A stretch of DNA of 20,992 nucleotides from an uncultured Bacteroidales bacterium (GTDB lineage Bacteria > Bacteroidota > Bacteroidia > Bacteroidales > UBA932), in NCBI GenBank assembly GCA_946415795.1, contig CAMKTW010000005.1:1-20992 (forward strand), written 5' to 3'. Of this stretch, positions 15,016-20,992 are shown one piece after another. The first letter of the stretch is position 1; each line of letters starts with the position of its first letter. A program made the translations under genes and the position numbers. Under the pieces are notes generated by a model, which ran no database searches, was not told the DNA's origin, and saw only the letters and a list, made by a program, of their open reading frames with translations.

Positions 15016-16434
15016 ATGAAGAATATCATAAAAATAGTTGCAGCTTTTACGCTGGTCGTTTCTTTGGCATCTTGCTCTAAGGAGTTCATCGAGAGGCCCC
15101 GCCCCCTCGTCATGAACGAGGATATCATCTATTCGGACGCAGATTATATCGAGTCTGCACTGCTCGGCTGCTACTCCGCTTTCAAGAGCACCAACCCTAC
15201 CTTCATGGCAGGTCTTGCATATGTTGTGTTTGACAGCCGCGGCGACGATATCGTGAACGTATCCAACCCCGTTACCATGCAGCGGACATACGAGATGCAG
15301 GTGCTCCCTAACGAATTGGAGAACAACCGTATCTGGAACTATGCGTATTACACTATCAATACCTGCAATATTTTCATTGACAACATCACTAAGTACGAGT
15401 GCGAGAAGGTCCTCGGCGCAGAGAAATGCAAACAGTTCGTAGCAGAGGCTAAGTTCATCCGTGCTTATTGCTACTATGTGCTGGTTAACCTCTACTCACA
15501 GCCCTACTGCCTGAATCCCGATGCACCCGCAGTTCCCCTGCGCCTGACCGGTCTGACAGCAGCCGGCAACAACGATTGCCCGCTCTCTACCATCAGCCAG
15601 GTTTATGCCCAGATGCTTGAAGACTGCATCCCCGCAGACCTTCATGACACCCCCGGCACCTACGATGGTGTTACCCGTGCTTCCGCAGCTGCTGCACATA
15701 TGATGCGTATGCGCGTCTATATGGCAATGAAGGACTGGGATAACGCAATCGCAGAGGGTAATGCCATCAAGGGCTACAGCCTTGCAGAAGACGTTACCGA
15801 ACTCTATGGTGTGGACACCTACAAGAACAACGAGATGATTTTTGCTCTCCCGATGTCCACCCAGGACAACCCCAACACCCAGATGAGTGCTGCTGAGTAC
15901 TTCAGCGCAAAGGCTACCGTCTGCTGGCTGGATACCGAGTCCGGCATCATGTCCCAGCCCGGTTATTTCCTTGCAAAGGATCAGCGAATCGCAAAACTCG
16001 TTTCTGAGCCTGACGGCAGCGGTTACCAGTACTCCATGAAGTTCGTCGATTACGGCCAGAAACTCGATTGGCTGCCTCTGATGCGTTATGCAGAGACCCT
16101 GCTCAACCTTGCTGAGTGCTATACCAACAAGGCCGACGGCGCCTCACAGGCAAAAGCCAACCTCAAGGCTGTACGTTCCCGCAGCATCGCTGCCGCAGAC
16201 GATGTATTTGACGTTGACGCCCTCTCCGGCGGCAACCTGACCACCGCTGTCATCAACGAGCGCCGGCTGGAGTTCATCTGCGAAGGTATGCGCGGTATCG
16301 ACATCATCCGCCGCGGCGAATCCTTCGTAAAGCAGAATTCCGTGATTGACATCAGCATTAATCCGTCCAACTCATATTATATATGGCCGATTCCTGATGC
16401 AGAGAAGACATACAACAAAGCTCTTTCCAATTAA
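15016..16434 (+). CDS. SusD/RagB-family substrate-binding lipoprotein (right arm)
   Basis: The 472-residue product has a lipoprotein signal (FTLVVSLASC, Cys20). It shows classical SusD/RagB features: AEAKFIRAYCYYVLVNLYSQ in the TPR core (about 145-164), LPLMRYAETLLNLAECYTNK near residue 355-374, and the C-terminal signature INERRLEFICEGMRGIDIIR. It ends with YYIWPIPDAEKTYNKALSN, also a common SusD ending. It caps the SusC pore at the cell surface and binds the ligand. It lies 19 nt after the susC stop and 11 nt before the accessory lipoprotein, clearly one operon. It is of a different SusD subgroup from the left arm, which supports different ligands for the two arms. Confidence 0.95.
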   Translation: MKNIIKIVAAFTLVVSLASCSKEFIERPRPLVMNEDIIYSDADYIESALLGCYSAFKSTNPTFMAGLAYVVFDSRGDDIVNVSNPVTMQRTYEMQVLPNELENNRIWNYAYYTINTCNIFIDNITKYECEKVLGAEKCKQFVAEAKFIRAYCYYVLVNLYSQPYCLNPDAPAVPLRLTGLTAAGNNDCPLSTISQVYAQMLEDCIPADLHDTPGTYDGVTRASAAAAHMMRMRVYMAMKDWDNAIAEGNAIKGYSLAEDVTELYGVDTYKNNEMIFALPMSTQDNPNTQMSAAEYFSAKATVCWLDTESGIMSQPGYFLAKDQRIAKLVSEPDGSGYQYSMKFVDYGQKLDWLPLMRYAETLLNLAECYTNKADGASQAKANLKAVRSRSIAAADDVFDVDALSGGNLTTAVINERRLEFICEGMRGIDIIRRGESFVKQNSVIDISINPSNSYYIWPIPDAEKTYNKALSN

Positions 16435-16445
16435 ATTGAGTAACT

Positions 16446-17321
16446 ATGAAAAAGATACTTTTTATACTTGCGGCCTGCTTCTGCCTGGCACTGACGGGCT
16501 GCCAATTTGAGAAAGATATCGATCTCGACACTTTTGGCGGCAAAGGCCTGGAGTTCGTACACTTCGAATCCGCCTCCACAGCCTGGATGGTTACCGCAAA
16601 CGATGAATCTTACGATTACAGTGTTCCTGTTGGCTGCTCATACGCGTATGACACCGACAAGACTTACGAAATCACCCTTGGAGAAGGCACCACCGGCGAA
16701 GAAGGTAAAGACTTCCAGATGCCCAGAAAGAGTGTCACTATAAAGGCTGGTGATTTTATCGGTGAACTCCCTATAAAAATCCTCTATGACACGACAGGTC
16801 CCGGCTTCGAGATTGAGCTTATCCTCAATGTTGAAGACAAACTGGTCAACGAAGCCTATGGTAAAGTGGCTAAGATCTCTGTCAAAAGTGACAAGATCTC
16901 AATTGACTGGGAATGGCTTGAAGGGTCATGGGATGCCTTGGATTTCAGCTATAATAGCAATGCTTGGGATGCATCTGGCTATACAGCTGCTATTGTAAAG
17001 GTAGATGAGACTCACTGCAAGGTAAAGAACTTGTGGGGTAGTGGCTGCGAGATTGACGCAACAGTTGATTTCGATACAAGACTCATTACTGTCACCGGTT
17101 ATCAGTATGCAGCCCACACTAATACTTACAGTGCTGACCTTTATATCTTAGCTGTAAATCCTGAAACAGACTACGATATATATGAGGATCTCGAGACTCC
17201 TTTCTACGGAGAGATGTCTCCTGCAGGTATTGTGTTTGACAACTATGATTTCTTGCTCGTAGGCGGCCCTTACAATGGTTACACCTATGCGGGAGGTATC
17301 AAGACACAACTTACCAGATAG
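16446..17321 (+). CDS. surface lipoprotein in the SusE/SusF position (right arm)
   Basis: The 291-residue product begins with a lipoprotein signal (MKKILFILAACFCLALTGC, Cys19). The N-terminal half (about 35-140) looks like a beta-sandwich of the type seen in DUF4843/DUF1735-like SusCD-associated lipoproteins: FVHFESAS, a polar loop, ITLGEGTTGEEGKDF, SVTIKAGDFIGELPIKIL and FEIELILNVED. The second half, from SIDWEWLEGSWDALDF, is a separate beta-rich region ending YAGGIKTQLTR. By position it is probably the third surface subunit of the import system, binding the ligand. Base composition falls in its second half compared with susC and susD. It is the last gene before the terminator at 17348. The domain call is by resemblance and is uncertain. 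Confidence 0.75.
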   Translation: MKKILFILAACFCLALTGCQFEKDIDLDTFGGKGLEFVHFESASTAWMVTANDESYDYSVPVGCSYAYDTDKTYEITLGEGTTGEEGKDFQMPRKSVTIKAGDFIGELPIKILYDTTGPGFEIELILNVEDKLVNEAYGKVAKISVKSDKISIDWEWLEGSWDALDFSYNSNAWDASGYTAAIVKVDETHCKVKNLWGSGCEIDATVDFDTRLITVTGYQYAAHTNTYSADLYILAVNPETDYDIYEDLETPFYGEMSPAGIVFDNYDFLLVGGPYNGYTYAGGIKTQLTR

Positions 17322-17326
17322 TAACT

Positions 17327-17339
17327 GTTAAACGTTAAC
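17327..17339. repeat. 13-bp palindrome after the right accessory lipoprotein
   Basis: GTTAA and TTAAC flank ACG, 6 bp past the lipoprotein stop and 9 bp before the terminator stem. It could be an operator or a small hairpin; the sequence does not decide. Confidence 0.35.
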
Positions 17340-17347
17340 TCTATTAG

Positions 17348-17377
17348 AACCGGCTCCTCCGGGGGCCGGTTTTTTTA
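17348..17377 (+). terminator. intrinsic terminator directly before protease C
   Basis: AACCGGC pairs with GCCGGTT around an 11-nt loop, followed by a T-tract that runs to about 17376. This is a textbook intrinsic terminator. It ends 3 nt before the protease C ATG at 17380, leaving no room for a promoter or a normal leader between them, so protease C must be expressed by read-through or from a promoter further upstream. Confidence 0.85.
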
Positions 17378-17379
17378 TT

Positions 17380-19152
17380 ATGACAAAGCGATTCATTTGT
17401 TTCATTCTGCTGTTGGCTCCGCTGTATCTGGCGGCAGAGACAGTACCGCCCCAAGTGGCCAGAAAAATTGCCTCGGATGTGCTCCGCGCCCAAGGTTGCC
17501 GTTCAGAGCAGTTCCGGCAGGTGGTGGAACCTCCGTTCATGACAAAAGCACCCCTTATGGGCGACCCTTATTATATTTTTGAGGGCGACCGCGGGGGCTT
17601 CATAATCCTTGCTGCCGACGACAGGCTCTCTCCGGTGATCGGCTGGTCACGGGATAATACATTCTCGGAAGAGGACGAGCCCGCCAACCTGCGCGCCTGG
17701 CTGGATATGTGGGGCGACATCGTGGATGCTATTCGCACCGGAAGGCTCGAGCCTCAGAAAGGGGCCCGCGCCGAATGGGAGGATTATAAGAAAGGGAAGG
17801 TCATGACTTACGGCAGCGGCAAGATGCTGGAGACGGCAAAATGGGATCAGGGGAGTCCTTACAACGACTATTGCCCCTCCATCAACGGCATGGTATGCGT
17901 TACCGGATGCACAGCCACCGCCACCGCCATACTGATGAGGTATCATAAATGGCCCGGGGCGGGATATGGAGTCCTCCCATCTTATGAATATACCGATGAC
18001 AACGGAAACCAGCAGTATGTGAACGGACTGACGCTTGGCAATTCCTATGACTGGGAAAACATGCCCCTTACCGTGAATGATAACACTCCTGCTGAATCGC
18101 GGCAGCAGATAGCCCGGCTGATGGCAGACCTGGGGATAATGCTGAAGTCGTATTACAATCCGGGCGGCACCGGAGCCTATTCCTCCGACATCCCGATTGG
18201 CCTTGCACAATATTTCTCATATGACCGCTCCTTCACGTACTGTTTTAAGGAGTATTATTCCGACAATGACTGGACCAAAATGATTTACGACAATATCGAC
18301 AACGTGGGCCCGGTGATTTTTGCATCTTCCAGCAAGGATGGCGGCCACGCCTTTATCATCGACGGTTACTCCGCCTCAGGCCAGGTCAGCATCAACTGGG
18401 GTTGGGGCGGCTCAAACAACGGCATGTACACCTATCCCGCCTTTGGCGATTTCACCTACAATCATTCTATGATTACTGGCCTCAAGAAAAATGAGGGCGG
18501 CGCAATAAAAGAGGTTCTGATGATCGACGGCGATGGCAAAAACGACGGATTCACCTCCGAGACCACAGAATTTGAGGTGGGCGTCCCCTTCAATACGCTG
18601 TGCAGGTCAGTTTTCAACATGGGTCTCTACCCTTTTGACGGCAATATAGCGGTAGCCGTTATGCACCGCGACGGCAGCATTGGCGAGATTTTGGACGGCT
18701 GGACTAAAGAAGATGATACAATCCATCTGGAAGCATGGTACGGGTTCGGTTTTTCCACAACTGAAACCGTGCTCACGGAGCCCATATCTATAGGCGACCG
18801 CCTGTGCGTGTGGTACCGCTCAGTGAACACCCCGGAATGGACTCCTATGCGTGGCAACCTGGAGGACGGTATCACAAATTACGAAATCCCCATCGCAGAC
18901 CAGTACAGCCTGGAGGAAGTGACCTCTTGCAGGTTTACTTCTGCCACCGGAGAACTTGTAATATCCACCAAATCCGATGCAGAGTGGAGCATCTCCGACT
19001 CTGAGGGGACGTTATATACAGATGGCGTCACTTTTGTCGACGGAGTCCTCACCATCCCCACAAAACAGTATCCCCTCCAGTCATATTTCATCACATTGAC
19101 CAAGGGGTACGACACCAAGACTGTAGAATTTGTTTATGGTTCAGAAGAGTAG
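17380..19152 (+). CDS. secreted C10 (streptopain-type) cysteine protease, protease C
   Basis: The 590-residue protein has a signal peptide (MTKRFICFILLLAPLYLAAE) and a SpeB-like propeptide with YYIFEGDRGGFIILAADDR (64-82). The peptidase domain has predicted catalytic Cys177 in MVCVTGCTATATAILMRYHK, His323 in GGHAFIIDGY and INWGWGG at 338-344. The C-terminal end, SYFITLTKGYDTKTVEFVY, resembles a type IX secretion sorting domain but with Leu-Gln instead of the usual Gly before the Tyr-Phe. It is the right-arm counterpart of protease A, with near-identical signal peptide and mature start. That homology fixes the start codon, although it lies only 3 nt past a terminator. The lipoprotein gene follows after 4 nt. 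It probably degrades host or dietary protein outside the cell; the substrate is unknown. Confidence 0.92.
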   Translation: MTKRFICFILLLAPLYLAAETVPPQVARKIASDVLRAQGCRSEQFRQVVEPPFMTKAPLMGDPYYIFEGDRGGFIILAADDRLSPVIGWSRDNTFSEEDEPANLRAWLDMWGDIVDAIRTGRLEPQKGARAEWEDYKKGKVMTYGSGKMLETAKWDQGSPYNDYCPSINGMVCVTGCTATATAILMRYHKWPGAGYGVLPSYEYTDDNGNQQYVNGLTLGNSYDWENMPLTVNDNTPAESRQQIARLMADLGIMLKSYYNPGGTGAYSSDIPIGLAQYFSYDRSFTYCFKEYYSDNDWTKMIYDNIDNVGPVIFASSSKDGGHAFIIDGYSASGQVSINWGWGGSNNGMYTYPAFGDFTYNHSMITGLKKNEGGAIKEVLMIDGDGKNDGFTSETTEFEVGVPFNTLCRSVFNMGLYPFDGNIAVAVMHRDGSIGEILDGWTKEDDTIHLEAWYGFGFSTTETVLTEPISIGDRLCVWYRSVNTPEWTPMRGNLEDGITNYEIPIADQYSLEEVTSCRFTSATGELVISTKSDAEWSISDSEGTLYTDGVTFVDGVLTIPTKQYPLQSYFITLTKGYDTKTVEFVYGSEE

Positions 19153-19156
19153 TGCT

Positions 19157-19996
19157 ATGAAAAAGATATTATGCTTTATTGCGCTCTGTGCCGCCATGCT
19201 GACCGGGGTTTCATGCAAGCCGGCGCCGTCGCTGACAGTGTCCCCTTCGTCCTGTGAGTTTAATTCCAATGGCGGTCAGCAAGAAATTAATGTAACTGCC
19301 AATTATACCTGGACTGCAACTTCCAGTGCAAACTGGGTTAAAGTGGAAACCCCCATAGGCACTAAAGACGATATTATCCTACGTTTCTCTGTTGCCAACA
19401 ACAACCAGCCTGACAGCCGCGAGGCGGTCATAACCGTAACATGCGAAGATGTGGTACAGACAATCAAGGTTATACAGGGTCAGAAGCACACCGTAATCCC
19501 GGTAACAGGAGATGATTTATCGTTTCCCTGGGAGGCAGGTACCGTAACTCTGGAGATGAGCTCCAATGTGGATTACGTAACCGAGGTGAACTCTTCCGAG
19601 GAGTGGATAAGGGTTGTGGGCACAAAGGGCCTGACAGCCTCTTCTGTAACCCTATCGCTGGATGAGAACGACAGTTTCACTGCAAGAAACGCCACTATCA
19701 CGTTCTCATATGAAGGAGAGGTCCTAAAGCAGGTATATATATCCCAGGAAGGGAAGCCTCAAACCTTGGTAGTGGTACATAACACCAAGTCATTCAAGGC
19801 ACCGGTAATTTTTGGATTCGGGATGAACGGAACCATCGCATGGGGCGATGGCAGCTTTGGAAAGTACAACTCCGCCCTGACCCACAGTTATGTTACAAAC
19901 GGCCCGTTTGAAGTCCGTATAGAGGCCACACAAGCCTCCACTGCATCGCTCAATAATTTTATCGGCGTAGAAAAGGTAGACTTGTCCGGGTTCTAA
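19157..19996 (+). CDS. BACON-domain surface lipoprotein (right copy)
   Basis: The 279-residue product has a lipoprotein signal (MKKILCFIALCAAMLTGVSC, Cys20). Two BACON-like domains (about 25-110 and 112-200) include SLTVSPSSCEFNSNGGQQEI and YTWTATSSANWVKV. A PKD-like C-terminal region has IAWGDGSFGKY and LTHSYVTNGPFEV and ends EKVDLSGF. It is the same length as the left copy and shares its domain order and end, so the pair is paralogous. The open frame extends upstream to 19130, but the lipoprotein signal fixes the start at 19157, 4 nt after the protease C stop. The gene ends 20 bp before the tRNA promoter with no terminator between, so read-through into the tRNA is possible. The role is inferred only from its constant pairing with C10 proteases. 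Confidence 0.85.
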   Translation: MKKILCFIALCAAMLTGVSCKPAPSLTVSPSSCEFNSNGGQQEINVTANYTWTATSSANWVKVETPIGTKDDIILRFSVANNNQPDSREAVITVTCEDVVQTIKVIQGQKHTVIPVTGDDLSFPWEAGTVTLEMSSNVDYVTEVNSSEEWIRVVGTKGLTASSVTLSLDENDSFTARNATITFSYEGEVLKQVYISQEGKPQTLVVVHNTKSFKAPVIFGFGMNGTIAWGDGSFGKYNSALTHSYVTNGPFEVRIEATQASTASLNNFIGVEKVDLSGF

Positions 19997-20016
19997 TGGA
20001 CAGCCTGCAAATCAAA

Positions 20017-20047
20017 TTTGGCAGAAAGTTTTTTTTTTCTAACTTTG
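20017..20047 (+). promoter_or_regulatory. consensus Bacteroidetes promoter of the initiator tRNA
   Basis: TTTG at 20017-20020, then exactly 19 nt, then TAACTTTG at 20040-20047. Both elements match the Bacteroidetes housekeeping sigma consensus (TTTG at -33, TAnnTTTG at -7). The tRNA begins 13 nt after the -7 box. Confidence 0.85.
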
Positions 20048-20060
20048 CGGTCTCAAACAC

Positions 20061-20132
<72 letters not shown>

Positions 20133-20133
<1 letters not shown>

Positions 20134-20175
20134 CAAAGCAAACAGACAGCCTTTACGGTTGTCTGTTTGCTTTGT
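20133..20175 (+). terminator. long hairpin directly after the tRNA
   Basis: ACAAAGCAAACAGACA and the next three bases pair with 20157-20175 over 19 positions with one G-T pair, around the loop TTTAC. It starts at the tRNA discriminator base. There is no T-tract after it, so it may act in 3' processing or protection as much as in termination. Confidence 0.55.
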
Positions 20176-20200
20176 ATTTGGCGGGAAGGGTTATGAGAAC

Positions 20201-20305
20201 CGGAGGTTCGACCCGACGCAGCGAGCGAGAGTATAGCAAACTCGTTTGCTATACCGAGCCGCAAGGAGGGAAAGCGGCGCAGCCGCTTAATCCTTCCCCC
20301 GCTAC
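20201..20305 (+). repeat. split second copy of the tRNA 3' end with a palindromic insert
   Basis: CGGAGGTTCGA (20201-20211) repeats tRNA positions 20108-20118, and AATCCTTCCCCCGCTAC (20289-20305) repeats 20118-20134. In the tRNA these are contiguous; here about 77 bp lie between. The insert has two perfect dyads: GTATAGCAAA (20231-20240) with TTTGCTATAC (20245-20254), and AAGCGGC (20272-20278) with GCCGCTT (20282-20288). This looks like a duplicated tRNA end interrupted by a small palindromic element. Confidence 0.7.
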
Positions 20306-20308
20306 TAC

Positions 20309-20345
20309 AGAGGATAAATCGAAAGATTTGTCCTCTTTTTATTTA
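20309..20345 (+). terminator. intrinsic terminator of the tRNA unit
   Basis: AGAGGATAAATC pairs with GATTTGTCCTCT (one G-T pair) around a GAAA loop, directly followed by a T-rich tail. A strong intrinsic terminator, separating the tRNA region from the DUF5674 gene. Confidence 0.8.
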
Positions 20346-20351
20346 CCTTTG
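20344..20351 (+). promoter_or_regulatory. -7 element of the DUF5674 gene
   Basis: TACCTTTG is a full match to TAnnTTTG, 14 bp before the ATG at 20366, so the leader would be under about 10 nt. No good -33 element is seen at the right spacing; that position is taken by the terminator hairpin. Confidence 0.5.
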
Positions 20352-20365
20352 TAAAAACCTTTGCC

Positions 20366-20704
20366 ATGCAAATCCTTCATACCACCATTACCCGTTCAGA
20401 ACTTGCTTCATTGGCAGGAAACACGTTTGGCGATATGATCAAATGTGTAGCCGATGTGAAACAAGGGCTGCTCGCCCTTGACGCAGAGCTGCACGCAGAC
20501 CTGGAACGTTTGCTACTGGATAATGGATCAAACGGCGAGGATTTGTGGGGGTTCAATCTATATCCGGAAGAAGTTGGCGGGGATTTCATTGAATTTGACT
20601 CCCTGATAAATATCCGTTCCTGGCAGAATAATCCCTCCCGTGACATCCTGGACCCGAACGTCAGGGAGGCTATTAAACAAATTGTAAAACAGTTTATTAT
20701 CTGA
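20366..20704 (+). CDS. DUF5674-like conserved protein
   Basis: The 112-residue product has no signal peptide or membrane segment, so it is cytoplasmic. It contains FGDMIKCVADVKQGLLALDA, ELHADLERLLLDNGSNGEDLW, GFNLYPEE and FIEFDSLINIRSWQNNPSRD, ending IVKQFII. I recognise this as the pattern of DUF5674, a small family of unknown function found in scattered bacteria and archaea; the ELHAD, GS...LWG.N.YP and FDS.INIR blocks are the typical parts. The next gene follows after 3 nt, so the two are probably co-transcribed. No function should be assigned. The identification is from memory of the family. Confidence 0.75.
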   Translation: MQILHTTITRSELASLAGNTFGDMIKCVADVKQGLLALDAELHADLERLLLDNGSNGEDLWGFNLYPEEVGGDFIEFDSLINIRSWQNNPSRDILDPNVREAIKQIVKQFII

Positions 20705-20707
20705 TAG

Positions 20708-20992
20708 ATGCAACACTTATCTCTGGAGAATGGCCGATGGGCCGGGATGTCTTTCCCGCAGCAGATGGCTAACATCGGCAGCGAAACGTCCCGGGTATTG
20801 CGTGCTGTTCTTGCAGGAAAGTACTCCCGGGCAGAGAGCGCATTTGCACGAGCACAAGAACTGATTGACCTGACCATCAAATATGGCCGTGCCGACGAAT
20901 GTCCGGCTGCCAGAAGTGCAATGTGGGAAGAACTCTGCCGGTTCAGGGAGCTGTTCTGTGCATCCTACCTCTCACTTGATGTTGATGCACTG
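20708..20992 (+). CDS. small conserved-type protein of unknown function, partial (runs off the window)
   Basis: From the ATG at 20708, 95 codons stay open to the window edge. The product begins MQHLSLENGRWAGMSFPQQM, continues ANIGSETSRVLRAVLAGKYS and has SAFARAQELIDLTIKYGRAD. The pattern of a short WAGMSFPQQMANIGSE start and a helical region with ERA.ELIDLTI resembles a family of small uncharacterised helical proteins I have seen in diverse bacteria and archaea, but I cannot name it. It starts 3 nt after the DUF5674 stop, which suggests a functional pair. Predicted mostly helical and soluble, with no signal peptide. Confidence 0.65.
   Translation, partial: MQHLSLENGRWAGMSFPQQMANIGSETSRVLRAVLAGKYSRAESAFARAQELIDLTIKYGRADECPAARSAMWEELCRFRELFCASYLSLDVDAL

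Overview
The window looks like a Bacteroidales chromosome segment. The evidence is two SusC/SusD outer-membrane import pairs, lipoproteins with BACON domains, secreted streptopain-type (C10) cysteine proteases, an Mpi-type serine invertase, and promoters of the Bacteroidetes form TTTG-N18/19-TAnnTTTG. Genus and family cannot be fixed from the sequence; a gut or host-associated Bacteroidales (for example a Rikenellaceae-like lineage) is a reasonable guess. Housekeeping sequence lies at both ends: the start of rpsF on the left, and an initiator tRNA-Met on the right followed by a DUF5674 gene and a small conserved-type gene.

Between them, from about 529 to 19996, is one locus laid out nearly as a mirror image around a centre at 10967-11822. 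The left arm reads leftwards: SusC (10907-7710), SusD (7697-6030), an accessory surface lipoprotein (6016-5033), a terminator, then C10 protease A (4922-3135), a BACON lipoprotein (3138-2299) and C10 protease B (2298-529). The right arm reads rightwards: SusC (11862-14996), SusD (15016-16434), an accessory lipoprotein (16446-17321), a terminator, then C10 protease C (17380-19152) and a second BACON lipoprotein (19157-19996) of the same length, 279 residues, as the left one. No glycoside hydrolase, sulfatase, sigma/anti-sigma pair or hybrid two-component regulator is present. The natural reading is a protein or peptide utilisation locus: secreted proteases cut protein outside the cell and the SusCD pairs import the products.

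The centre is the most striking part. A perfect 21-bp inverted repeat (10967-10987 and 11802-11822) encloses an 814-bp segment with an Mpi-family serine recombinase gene, whose start codon abuts the right repeat, and a 202-bp non-coding stretch next to the left repeat. Each repeat lies 39-59 bp from a susC start codon, and the two susC leaders resemble each other. Flipping the segment would move the same 202-bp stretch from in front of the left susC to in front of the right susC. I infer an either/or switch in which one mobile promoter serves two alternative SusCD operons and the segment encodes its own invertase. The repeats, gene order and leader similarity are read directly; inversion and promoter activity are inference.

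Other points of note: an intrinsic terminator ends 3 nt before the start codon of protease C; a 22-bp palindrome resembling one end of the switch repeat lies at the protease A promoter; a LysR-type gene consists of the DNA-binding domain only; and the sequence after the tRNA contains a second copy of the tRNA 3' end, split by a palindromic insert of about 77 bp.
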